11,917 nt of DNA, taken from assembly GCA_902463265.1 (NCBI GenBank), contig CABQEV010000038.1, positions 1 through 11,917 of the forward strand, written 5' to 3'. This document shows positions 1 to 6,044 of the stretch, piece after piece. The notes below the pieces were generated by a model. The model did not search any database and was not told the origin of the DNA. It saw only the letters and a list, made by a program, of their open reading frames with translations. The stretch is from UMGS1889 sp900556055. GTDB taxonomy: Bacteria > Bacillota > Clostridia > Oscillospirales > Ruminococcaceae. Within the stretch, counting starts at the first letter, position 1. Every line of letters begins with the position of its first letter. Both the position numbers and the translations under genes were made by a program.

Positions 1-203
1 CCGATAACATCGCCGAACGGCGATAATGTATCGGTCAACCGCCGACAGGCGGCGGTAGGTCGCAAAGTGACATAAACCCGCAGTTCAGTTCTGAGCAAAG
101 TGACCGATATCCGCAGTTCAGTTTTGAGCAAACTAACCGATATCCGCAGTTCAAAACCCATCAAAGCAACATAAACACGCAGAAGCCAAAAATCAAGTTA
201 AAT
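1..203 (-). repeat. Structured intergenic repeat element, copy C (partial)
   Basis: Read on the minus strand this is the same element as the copies at 204-605 and 2432-2930. From its 5' side it has tandem units of about 33 bases (201-71), then hairpin CCGCCG/CGGCGG (39-44 with 50-55), then the motif TTGACCGA (complement at 31-38), whose partner TCGGTCAA is cut by the window edge at base 1. An inner hairpin ATCGCC/GGCGAT lies at 9-14 with 19-24. It is head to head with copy A. No coding sequence is credible here. The function is unknown; it could be a non-coding RNA, a MITE-like sequence or a DNA-structure element. Confidence 0.7.
71..201 (-). repeat. Imperfect 33-base tandem repeat, four units
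   Basis: Four units can be aligned: 71-103, 104-136, 137-169 and 170-201. Each holds a version of CCGATATCCGCAGTTCA followed by GAGCAAA-like sequence; the last unit is the most degraded. The units abut without unique spacers, so this is not a CRISPR array. The same unit, reversed, precedes the copy B element at 2432-2530, so it belongs to the element rather than being an independent satellite. Confidence 0.8.
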
Positions 204-605
204 GCACTTGTTCTGCGGATACCGACAGCCAAGTGACCTTCCGCCGCCTTATCGGCGGTTGACCGATGCATAGCCTCCCTACGGTCGGCTGTTTTCGGTC
301 AATACGCCGCATGCAGGATTGAGGGTCTACACTTCTTTTTTTTGGCTGTGTAGAATAGCGGTTCTTCTTTTCTTTTCTGCATGCGGCTTTTTTTATTTGC
401 GGCTTTTGTGCGTTCTGTGTTGTGACTGTTGGTTTTGTTTCGCTTTATGTCAGCGAATTTTTGACTTTTGCTTGCGGAGTTTCGCTCCTGCGGGAGCGAC
501 CAGCCCTTGCCAAAGCCCAAGGGCTGGACCCCAACGCTTTTTAGTTTGGGTGCGGGTTTGGTGGTGCTGTGCGCTTGAAAACTGCAACGCAAAGTACCTT
601 TTGCC
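204..605 (+). repeat. Structured intergenic repeat element, copy A
   Basis: One degraded unit of the tandem repeat (about 204-233) leads into the element. Hairpins in order are: CCGCCG/CGGCGG (241-246 with 253-258); TTGACCGA/TCGGTCAA (259-266 with 295-302) enclosing AGCC/GGCT; GCCGCATGCAG/CTGCATGCGGC (306-316 with 377-387) enclosing TCTACAC/GTGTAGA (326-332 with 348-354); TCGCTCC/GGAGCGA with loop TGCG (482-488 with 493-499); and CCAGCCCTT/AAGGGCTGG (500-508 with 519-527). The right boundary is set by loss of similarity to copy B after the shared GTGCTGTG-CTTGAAA stretch. It lies downstream of dnaN and is transcribed from which strand, if any, is not visible. Confidence 0.75.
306..394 (+). 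terminator. Long hairpin with seven-T tract inside repeat copy A
   Basis: An 11-bp perfect stem (306-316 with 377-387) closes a 60-base loop that holds a second 7-bp stem. The outer stem is followed directly by TTTTTTT (388-394). On the plus strand this resembles an intrinsic terminator with an unusually large loop. The matching stem in copy B (2597-2607 with 2669-2679) is identical but is followed only by TTTATTG, so termination may not be the conserved role. Confidence 0.4.
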
Positions 606-700
606 CACTTGACCGGCGTCGCAATCTATCGCCGTGGGGGACTTTGTTACGGTTCTGTTTAAGCTTTCGGCTTCTTTCTTTTTTCCATATCTCACCAAAG

Positions 701-719
701 TGAAATTATCCGAAAAGAA
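701..719 (-). repeat. Stop-proximal element after dnaN
   Basis: On the minus strand, 10 bases past the dnaN stop, the sequence reads TTCTTTTCGGATAATTTCA. Its core TTTCGGATAATTT recurs just after the stop codons of jag (10112-10132) and mnmE (11826-11846). It forms no obvious hairpin by itself. Confidence 0.55.
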
Positions 720-728
720 AATTATCGG

Positions 729-1829
729 CTATTTAAGTCTTACCGGCAGCACCAGGAACGTGAAGCTTTCGCCCTCCATCGGCATTATGCGCATCGGTGA
801 GGACGAGCCTCTGAAGCTCAGCCTTACCTTATCCGACTCCGCCGCTCTCAATGCGTCCAGCAGATAGCGGCAGTTGAAGCCTATTTCAAGCTGCGGTCCG
901 TCTATCTCCGCTGTTACCTCGTCGGAAAACTTTCCTATCGTCGATGTACAGCTTATTCTTACCTCGCTGTTCGCAAATGTGCATCTGACGGGCGCTTTTA
1001 CTTTGTCGCTCAGCAGAAGTGTACATCTGTCCAAGCAGTCGATAAACGGCTTTGTATCTATTACGACCTCGGTATCATATGCTGAGGGCATCGAGCCTTT
1101 ATAGTTATGGAACTCGCCCTCCAGAAGTCTGGAAATGACGGTATAATTGGAAATTCTGAAATTTATGTGCCTCTTGCTGACAAATATTTCGACCATCTTG
1201 GAATCATCGTCCGAAAGAAGCTTCGATATTTCGGATAATGACCTCGCTTTGACTACGAAATTATAATTTTCCGATGCTGTGAGCTTTTCGGTGCGGATAG
1301 CAAGCTTATATCCGTCGATAGCGACAAGGTTGAATATGCCGTTTTCTATCTCAAAAAGCTCGCCTGTGAGTATCGGCTTTGAATCCGATGTCGATACTGC
1401 GAATATAGTCTGGTTTATCATGTTCTTCAGCAGGGGCTGCGGGAGGACTATTTTTCTTTCTATATTCGGCTCGGGTATCGACGGATACTCATCTGCGGCT
1501 ATTGCCATGATGTTATACTCGGCAGATCCGCCCGAGATGGTTGTTGTCAGGTCAGATCTGACTTCCACTGTGACCGTATCGGAAGGCATTTTCCTGATTA
1601 TATCGGCGAAAAGCCTTGAATTGAACACGTACTCTCCGAAATCCTCCGAATCGGTATGCAGCTTTGTCTGTATGCCTATTTCGAGGTCATAGCCTGTTAT
1701 TTCAAGCTCGCCGTTTATCAGGCATATTTTTATGCCCTCCAGTGCGGGTATCGCAGCTCTGGGAGGTACGGCTCTTGAAACATTTGCGAGAGCTTCGTTC
1801 ATTTCTGATTTTAAGAATGATACCTTCAT
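729..1829 (-). CDS. dnaN: DNA polymerase III subunit beta (sliding clamp)
   Basis: The product forms the ring-shaped dimer that encircles DNA and tethers the replicative polymerase; it also binds MutS, ligase and other partners through a hydrophobic cleft. The 366-residue length matches the family, with three repeated clamp domains at roughly 1-120, 130-245 and 247-366. The C-terminus ends in the typical PMRIMP...FLVLPVRL segment that lines the partner-binding cleft. The start is supported by AAAGGA (complement at 1838-1843), 8 bases upstream. It follows dnaA in the same direction, as in most bacteria, but is separated by 1150 bases containing the probable origin and a repeat element, so the two are unlikely to be tightly co-transcribed. 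No recF or gyrB lies within the 728 bases downstream inside this window. Confidence 0.98.
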   Translation of the reverse strand: MKVSFLKSEMNEALANVSRAVPPRAAIPALEGIKICLINGELEITGYDLEIGIQTKLHTDSEDFGEYVFNSRLFADIIRKMPSDTVTVEVRSDLTTTISGGSAEYNIMAIAADEYPSIPEPNIERKIVLPQPLLKNMINQTIFAVSTSDSKPILTGELFEIENGIFNLVAIDGYKLAIRTEKLTASENYNFVVKARSLSEISKLLSDDDSKMVEIFVSKRHINFRISNYTVISRLLEGEFHNYKGSMPSAYDTEVVIDTKPFIDCLDRCTLLLSDKVKAPVRCTFANSEVRISCTSTIGKFSDEVTAEIDGPQLEIGFNCRYLLDALRAAESDKVRLSFRGSSSPMRIMPMEGESFTFLVLPVRLK

Positions 1830-1958
1830 GTTATTGGTCCTTTCATATGAGTAAATGCGGTTTACATATTATTATCTGTGGATTTCAACATTCCGAAATT
1901 TCAAAATGAGATAAATTTGCTTGTGAAATATCAAATGATAATAAAATGATATAAATAT

Positions 1959-1987
1959 ATTATAGCATTAGTATTAGTGGGGTTGAA
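1959..1987 (-). promoter_or_regulatory. Candidate dnaN promoter overlapping the origin
   Basis: On the minus strand a perfect TATAAT (1964-1959) lies about 130 bases before dnaN. At 17-base spacing the -35 position (1987-1982) reads TTCAAC, a weak match that overlaps DnaA-box-like sequence. If real, DnaA bound at the origin would compete with polymerase at dnaN. The -10 also falls in the AT-rich unwinding region, so the match could be incidental. Confidence 0.35.
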
Positions 1988-1998
1988 TGTGTTGAAAA
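1963..1998 (+). other. Basal unwinding module: DnaA-trios, GC cluster, DnaA box
   Basis: From right to left the sequence shows a DnaA-box-like 9-mer (1990-1998), a second weaker one (1981-1989), a GTGGGG cluster (1977-1982), and then TAGCATTAGTATTAG (1963-1977). Read 3' to 5' away from the box, the last part is GAT-TAT-GAT-TAC-GAT: five consecutive triplets with a central A, three of them the consensus DnaA-trio. The AT-rich stretch follows directly. This is the order and orientation known for the Bacillus subtilis basal unwinding system, between dnaA and dnaN. Confidence 0.6.
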
Positions 1999-2261
1999 GT
2001 GCCTCGGATCCGAAAAAATCGGGAAAAATCTCCCAACATGCGGGGTATTGAATAAATGTTGAAAAGTTAAAAGGAGAGAACGGCTGTTGAATGTGTGGAA
2101 AAACGGAGAGTTGAAAGTTGAATGATTGCGGAAAGAACGGTTGAAAATTTATGCAGTGGGATATGATATCAACATTCTGTTGAATCCGAAATTATACGGA
2201 ATGTAAAACTGTTGAAAATGATGTCGAAACCACTGTAAAAACCTTATTTTAACTTTTCAAC

Positions 2262-2290
2262 ACATCTTTCAACAGCCTGTTGAAAGATGT
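2262..2290. repeat. Near-perfect palindrome made of two DnaA-box-like sites
   Basis: Two 14-base arms, ACATCTTTCAACAG (2262-2275) and its exact complement (2277-2290), are separated by a single C. Each arm carries a box-like CTTTCAACA. A further TTTTCAACA at 2254 lies exactly 12 bases upstream of the left one, so three boxes follow at 12-base steps. The arrangement suits cooperative DnaA binding. A terminator role is less likely because only TTTATTT follows. Confidence 0.75.
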
Positions 2291-2316
2291 TTATTTAACT
2301 CATGGTAGACAGATTT

Positions 2317-2325
2317 TTATGCACA
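2317..2325 (+). promoter_or_regulatory. Canonical DnaA box TTATGCACA
   Basis: An exact match to the general bacterial consensus TTWTNCACA, at the dnaA-proximal edge of the variant-box cluster. It is the only exact consensus site in the dnaA-dnaN intergenic region besides TGTGGAAAA at 2094. Confidence 0.5.
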
Positions 2326-2431
2326 GATATCCCTCACATTTTCTGAGCTTTTTCAAAAAATGCGGGGGAAATGTTTGTTCTTGGGGGTTGCTTGTGGTTT
2401 TCTGCCGTTTATCCGTTAGTTTGATGTTAGC

Positions 2432-2530
2432 TGAACCGGGGATATCGGGGGAGTTTGCTTAAAGCTTGAACTGCGGATATCGGGGAGTTTGCTCAGAACA
2501 TGAACTGCGGATATCGGGGAGTTTGTGACC
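2432..2530 (+). repeat. Tandem repeat, three units, leading into repeat copy B
   Basis: Units start at 2432, 2467 and 2501, about 34 bases apart. Each contains GATATCGGGGAGTTTG or a close variant, usually preceded by GAACTGCG. They are the reverse-complement form of the units at 71-201 and stand in the same relation to the following hairpins, at the GTGACCTTCCGCCG junction. Bases 2326-2431 before this hold no feature I can name. Confidence 0.8.
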
Positions 2531-2930
2531 TTCCGCCGTTTCTTGCGAAACGGTTGACCGATACATTATCGCCTGGCGGCGATGTTTTCGGTCAATGCCG
2601 CATGCAGGATTGAGGGTCTACGCTTCTTCTTTTTGCGGTGCAGACTATGATGGACTGCTGTTTCTTTTCTGCATGCGGCTTTATTGATTTGCGGCTTTAG
2701 TTTGTTTTGCTGATGGTTTTGCTTGTTTCGTGTTTGGACTGACGCTTTTTCTTCTCTTTATGTGAGCGAATTTTTCTTTGCTGCTTGCGGAATTTCGCCC
2801 TTGCGAGGGCGACTTAAGGACTCTGCCCTTAAGAATCCCGCAGCCTTAGAAAGGCTGGCGAACTTTTTAGCTTCTGGTGCGGGTCTGGTGGTGCTGTGCA
2901 CTTGAAATGTGCAAAGTGAGAACCGCAAAG
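2432..2930 (+). repeat. Structured intergenic repeat element, copy B (most complete)
   Basis: After three tandem units come hairpins matching copy A in order but not always in sequence: CCGTTTC/GAAACGG (2536-2542 with 2547-2553); TTGACCGA/TCGGTCAA (2554-2561 with 2588-2595) enclosing ATCGCC/GGCGAT (2568-2573 with 2578-2583); GCCGCATGCAG/CTGCATGCGGC (2597-2607 with 2669-2679) enclosing GTCTACGC/GTGCAGAC; TCGCCCT/AGGGCGA with the same TGCG loop (2795-2801 with 2806-2812); CTTAAGG/CCTTAAG (2813-2819 with 2827-2833); and AGCCTT/AAGGCT (2842-2847 with 2851-2856). Short ORFs in this region lack ribosome binding sites and are not credible genes. Confidence 0.75.
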
Positions 2931-2941
2931 CCGTTTCTATC

Positions 2942-2970
2942 AACTATTAACTATTAGCTATTAACTATTA
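2942..2970. repeat. Heptamer tandem repeat downstream of dnaA
   Basis: AACTATT is repeated four times (2942, 2949, 2956 as AGCTATT, and 2963), beginning about 10 bases beyond the dnaA stop codon. The purpose is unknown; it may be slippage-generated, and copy number may vary between strains. Confidence 0.8.
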
Positions 2971-2979
2971 CACTGACAT

Positions 2980-4320
2980 CTAGCGCTCTGATATGTTTTT
3001 GATTATGTCATCGACCGTGCCTCTGATCTGCGGGTTCTTCTCCATCCTCGCTTCTATGTCGTTATTATAGTATACGACCGTCGAATGATCCCTTCCGCCT
3101 ATCTCAGCTCCTATCGCCGTCAGCGACATCTGCGTTATCTCCTTGATAACATATACTGCGACCTTTCTAGCTGTCGATATCTGCTGCGAACGCTTATTTG
3201 ACTTTATATCGTCCGATGTTACGCCGTAGATATTAGCTACTTCGCTTATTATCCTGTCTACCGTTACCGGCTCGGGACGGTCATCGTTCAGTATCTCCCT
3301 GATGACGTTCTGCGCCATTGCTATCGTTACAGGCGTTCCGACAAGATGATTTGCCGCTTTCAGCTTCTTTACTGCGCCTTCCAGCTGACGGATATTCGTT
3401 TTCAGTCTGTTTGCAATGAATTCCGCTACCTCGTCGGAAAGGTCAAGCTCCAGAAGCTCGGCTTTTCTCTTTATGATAGCGACTCTTGTTTCAAAATCAG
3501 GCAGGGAGATATCTGCGATAAGTCCCCATTCAAAGCGTGTCCTGATCCTGTCCTCCAGAGTTTTGATATCCTTCGGCGGACGGTCGGAGGTGAGAACTAT
3601 CTGCTTATTTACCTTATGAAGCTCGTTGAAGGTATGGAAAAATTCCTCCTGCGTTGATTCCTTTCCTGCGATAAAGTGGATATCATCGACAAGAAGGACA
3701 TCTGCCGAGCGGTATTTTCTGTGAAATTCCGATGTATCGCCCTTTTTGATGGCCTCGATAAGCTCATTTGCAAATATTTCGCCCGTTACATATATAATGT
3801 TCTTTGACGGGTCGTTCTTTGCTATCTCATGGCTTATCGCCGAAAGAAGGTGGGTTTTGCCAAGTCCCGACGGACCGTGTATGAACAGGGGATTATATGT
3901 CGTTCCGCTGTTCTTTGCGACTGCCGTACATGCCGCATATGCGAATTCATTGGAACGTCCGACTATGAATGTATCGAATGTATACTCATATTCGGCGCTT
4001 TTCAGGGATTTATTCAGTTCTGCCTGCTTTTCGCCCTGCTGAGACGGTTTTATCATGTCGGGTGCATCTTCCGTTACGTCGATGCGGATGCTGACATCAA
4101 AGCCGAGTGTTTCCGAAAGGGCAGTCAGGAGGAGCTTTTCGTAGTTTTTCAGGATTATATCCTTCTGAAACGGTGATTTTACGGTGAAGTATGCGATATT
4201 ATCCTCAAGCTTGACAGGTTCGAGCGGCTTTATCCACAGCTTGAACGCAACTTCGCCGATATTGGCGGATTCGAGGCAATAGCTTTTCACCATATCAAAG
4301 ACCTCGTTGAATGAATTCAT
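2980..4320 (-). CDS. dnaA: Chromosomal replication initiator protein DnaA
   Basis: This AAA+ ATPase binds DnaA boxes, unwinds oriC and loads the helicase. The 446-residue protein has all four domains: an N-terminal helicase/partner domain (1-80), a variable linker (about 82-112), the AAA+ core (113-330) and the C-terminal DNA-binding domain (350-446). Visible motifs are Walker A GPSGLGKT (149-156), Walker B LLVDDIHF (209-216), sensor 1 LTSDRPP (243-249), the arginine-finger region EDRIRTRFEWGL (256-267) and the DnaA signature GGRDHSTVVY (408-417), which reads the box. The ribosome binding site AAAGGAG (complement at 4335-4342) is about 14 bases from the ATG, longer than usual. It has its own promoter and is followed by the heptamer repeat, repeat copy B and oriC before dnaN. 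Confidence 0.98.
   Translation of the reverse strand: MNSFNEVFDMVKSYCLESANIGEVAFKLWIKPLEPVKLEDNIAYFTVKSPFQKDIILKNYEKLLLTALSETLGFDVSIRIDVTEDAPDMIKPSQQGEKQAELNKSLKSAEYEYTFDTFIVGRSNEFAYAACTAVAKNSGTTYNPLFIHGPSGLGKTHLLSAISHEIAKNDPSKNIIYVTGEIFANELIEAIKKGDTSEFHRKYRSADVLLVDDIHFIAGKESTQEEFFHTFNELHKVNKQIVLTSDRPPKDIKTLEDRIRTRFEWGLIADISLPDFETRVAIIKRKAELLELDLSDEVAEFIANRLKTNIRQLEGAVKKLKAANHLVGTPVTIAMAQNVIREILNDDRPEPVTVDRIISEVANIYGVTSDDIKSNKRSQQISTARKVAVYVIKEITQMSLTAIGAEIGGRDHSTVVYYNNDIEARMEKNPQIRGTVDDIIKNISER
4230..4238 (-). promoter_or_regulatory. Perfect DnaA box inside the dnaA coding sequence
   Basis: The plus strand reads TTATCCACA, the optimal box. It lies in the dnaA codons for Leu28-Trp29-Ile30-Lys31, a conserved protein segment, so it may simply be a by-product of the codons. 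It lies about 200 bases downstream of the dnaA -10, a plausible place for autoregulation. Confidence 0.3.
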
Positions 4321-4440
4321 GATATTTTTCTCGTCTCCTTTCGTCAGGAAGCATTATTTTTCTGTATATATTCTGTGACTAAAAACTGAAAAGAACAGAC
4401 AATCAGCGATCCTGTGTTATATCATAAAACAATTAAGACC

Positions 4441-4469
4441 ATTATAGCATTTTTCTGCCGTAAAATCAA
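4441..4469 (-). promoter_or_regulatory. SigA-type promoter for dnaA
   Basis: On the minus strand, TTGATT (4469-4464), 17 bases, then a perfect TATAAT (4446-4441). The start of transcription would fall near 4434, giving a leader of about 110 bases before the dnaA ATG. No clear DnaA box lies immediately at the promoter. Confidence 0.75.
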
Positions 4470-4482
4470 GTGATATTTCGCA

Positions 4483-4526
4483 CAAAAATCCCGCCCGTGT
4501 ATAGTAACACACATCAAAAAGGCGGG
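4483..4526 (-). terminator. Terminator between the membrane-protein gene and dnaA
   Basis: On the minus strand CCCGCC (4526-4521) pairs with GGCGGG (4495-4490), with an inner GTGT/ACAC pairing, followed by ATTTTT. It lies just upstream of the dnaA promoter and would keep transcripts from the upstream gene out of dnaA. No T tract is present on the plus strand. Confidence 0.65.
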
Positions 4527-4599
4527 TAAAAAAGCGTATTATTTTTGCGTCTGCGCCGCATCTTTGATTTTTCGGCGGATTTTCCGTGCTGTTCCGAGG

Positions 4600-4639
4600 G
4601 AAAAAATCAAAGTGCCGTCAAAAGTGTTTTTGGCGGCAC
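4600..4639 (-). terminator. Strong intrinsic terminator overlapping the stop codon
   Basis: GTGCCG-T-CAAAA (4612-4623) pairs with TTTTG-G-CGGCAC (4628-4639), a 12-bp stem with one G.T pair and a GTGT tetraloop. On the minus strand it is followed by TTTGATTTTTT. The stop codon of the membrane-protein gene (4620-4618) lies within the stem. With the structure at 4483-4526 it makes a double terminator. Confidence 0.8.
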
Positions 4640-5877
4640 CTTGATTTCGTTTTCATTCGCCGTCGGGCGGGGGGATCTTTCCGCTGAAGCAGTTTAAGAA
4701 GCTGTATTTTTTTGTCGTCGTCAAGGCGTTCCCAGCAGTTCCATGCTATCATGTCGAGATCCTCGCCCTTTGCGTCGATACGCAGGAGATACTGCATAAA
4801 TGCGCAGTTCTTTGCAATTCGGAATATCATATAATTTGAGTCATAGCCCGACTTCATTATATATTCGCATTTCACGCCGTTTCGGTCGATATTGCAGCAT
4901 CTGAAGCCTATTTTTTTCAGCTCGCTGTCTATGGCATCGGCTTTGGATTTGGCTTTCGGGGAAAATGCTAGGCGTGCTTTGTTCATACGGCGGCTTGTTT
5001 CAAAGGATTCATGCAGTCCCTCATCGCCGTAGGTTATGGTATCTTTTGCATCTTCGGTGTCATAGGCGGTTCCGTCCCTGTCGCATTCGAGTATTCTTTG
5101 TGCAATGACGGCATTCCAATACTGACGGAAATACATTCTGCGGTGCGGGTGGACATCTCCCGAAACTGCGAAAAGACCGTTATCGACGATGATACGGTAT
5201 TTATCCTTGCCCGAGCCGCCTGCCGCCTGCTTTATTTTTGATTTTGATGCGGAGTCCGATGCCTTGATGCCGACAAGTCTGAGTATCGCCATGATTATAC
5301 CGAGAGCAAAATTTATTATGATAATTACAGGCAGGAAATTGCAGACTATGTTTGTTATGATAAGCATCAGCAGAAAAACTATTATCTTTAATATGCCCGC
5401 ACGTGTTTCGCCGACATAGCCGTAAGATCTTCCATAGCCGTCCTCATAAACGAGATTTTTGTTTACAATGGCATCGTCGATGGATTTTGCCGGGTCGATA
5501 TGCCGATAGAGCGAGCAGGGTAGAGTTATTCCGAAGATAAGGCAGAGAATGCTTTCGATAAACACGATGAACGGATATAATTCAAGCACTTTTGCAGTCT
5601 TTTCGCCGACCTCCGTGCAGAGGAGCTTTCCGACAGCGGCAGGCAGAGTTTTTTTCGTGTCTGCGCCGAATATCTTTTGGGCGGCTTCTTCTGCGGCGGC
5701 TTCGGGTGTATCCGTCCCGTCGGAAGTGTAACCCATCGCCTCGCCGACGGTTATCGGACTGCCCGCATGATCGGCGAGATCGCTTTCAAAATTGAACAGC
5801 TTTGCGCACAGCATCACGATAATTACAGAAACTGCGAGGACTATTGCTTCAAGCAGTGCGGAAAATAACGGTTTCAT
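4618..5877 (-). CDS. Unrecognised four-helix membrane protein
   Basis: I do not recognise this 419-residue protein. Hydrophobic segments lie at about 6-28, 101-123, 163-182 and 183-204, so it should sit in the cytoplasmic membrane. Residues 30-98 form an acidic, alanine-rich region between the first two segments, probably outside the cell. Residues 205-419 are a soluble charged domain, probably cytoplasmic, with a very basic tail (RKDPPARRRMKTKSRCRQ). The region 140-158 is rich in Tyr and Gly. No catalytic motif is evident. The start is supported by AAAGGGG, 7 bases upstream, and by a good promoter. The gene is monocistronic, bounded by its promoter and a double terminator, and sits between dnaA and a divergent Rpn gene. 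Composition resembles its neighbours, so recent transfer is not indicated. The gene is real; its role is unknown. Confidence 0.85.
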   Translation of the reverse strand: MKPLFSALLEAIVLAVSVIIVMLCAKLFNFESDLADHAGSPITVGEAMGYTSDGTDTPEAAAEEAAQKIFGADTKKTLPAAVGKLLCTEVGEKTAKVLELYPFIVFIESILCLIFGITLPCSLYRHIDPAKSIDDAIVNKNLVYEDGYGRSYGYVGETRAGILKIIVFLLMLIITNIVCNFLPVIIIINFALGIIMAILRLVGIKASDSASKSKIKQAAGGSGKDKYRIIVDNGLFAVSGDVHPHRRMYFRQYWNAVIAQRILECDRDGTAYDTEDAKDTITYGDEGLHESFETSRRMNKARLAFSPKAKSKADAIDSELKKIGFRCCNIDRNGVKCEYIMKSGYDSNYMIFRIAKNCAFMQYLLRIDAKGEDLDMIAWNCWERLDDDKKIQLLKLLQRKDPPARRRMKTKSRCRQKHF

Positions 5878-5909
5878 AATTTTACCCCTTTATTTTTGTA
5901 TCTTGTCAT

Positions 5910-5938
5910 ATTATAGCATAATATGCGGCTGATTTCAA
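5910..5938 (-). promoter_or_regulatory. Promoter of the membrane-protein gene
   Basis: On the minus strand, TTGAAA (5938-5933), a 17-base spacer and TATAAT (5915-5910), about 33 bases before the ATG. It is divergent from the promoter at 6016-6044, with about 77 bases between the two -35 boxes. Confidence 0.75.
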
Positions 5939-6015
5939 TATCGGAAAAAAGACTGATTTGTATACACACGGAAATATATTGAGATATTATACTTTGTGTA
6001 TATGATAATGCTGTA

Positions 6016-6044
6016 TTGCGGAATGCTGAAAAATGTGATATAAT
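6016..6044 (+). promoter_or_regulatory. Promoter of the Rpn-family gene
   Basis: TTGCGG (6016-6021), a 17-base spacer and a perfect TATAAT (6039-6044). Transcription would start near 6051, so the open frame reaching back to TTG at 6016 cannot be translated from there. This fixes the start at ATG 6070. Confidence 0.7.

Larger units (their letters stand above)
1877..2325. other. oriC: Probable origin of replication (oriC), DnaA-box cluster
   Basis: The region lies between dnaA and dnaN, the usual site of the unwinding part of oriC in Firmicutes. Matches or near-matches to a 9-mer box are dense. TGTTGAAAA occurs at 1990, 2057 and 2210, with its complement TTTTCAACA at 2254. TGTGGAAAA is at 2094, GGTTGAAAA at 2139, TGTTGAATG at 2085, TGTTGAATC at 2178 and TGTGGATTT at 1877. 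ATTTCAACA is at 1882, ATATCAACA at 2166 and CTTTCAACA at 2266, with TGTTGAAAG at 2278. A canonical TTATGCACA lies at 2317. The stretch 1900-1965 is very AT-rich. The predominant box has T-A where the classical TTWTNCACA box has C-G at the seventh position. Box identity is inferred by density and position. Confidence 0.8.

Noticed and set aside
71..201. CRISPR array
   Set aside because: The whole 33-base unit is repeated with no variable spacers, the units are imperfect, and no cas gene is present.
299..612. Open frames on both strands over repeat copy A, and a similar one at 2758-2943
   Set aside because: The minus-strand frames in copies A and B share a peptide pattern (HSTTKPAP and HSTTRPAP), but this follows from the repeat itself. 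There is no ribosome binding site, the downstream parts are not conserved, and changes between copies preserve hairpins rather than codons.
622..645. Shared CCGTGGGGGAC near 631 and 10266, suggesting a common element
   Set aside because: About 12 identical bases can be expected a few times by chance in 12 kb, and the flanks do not align.
5011..5868. Several open frames antisense to the membrane-protein gene, and likewise antisense to dnaA, dnaN, yidC and jag
   Set aside because: They lie inside well-supported genes, have no ribosome binding sites and show no recognisable domains.
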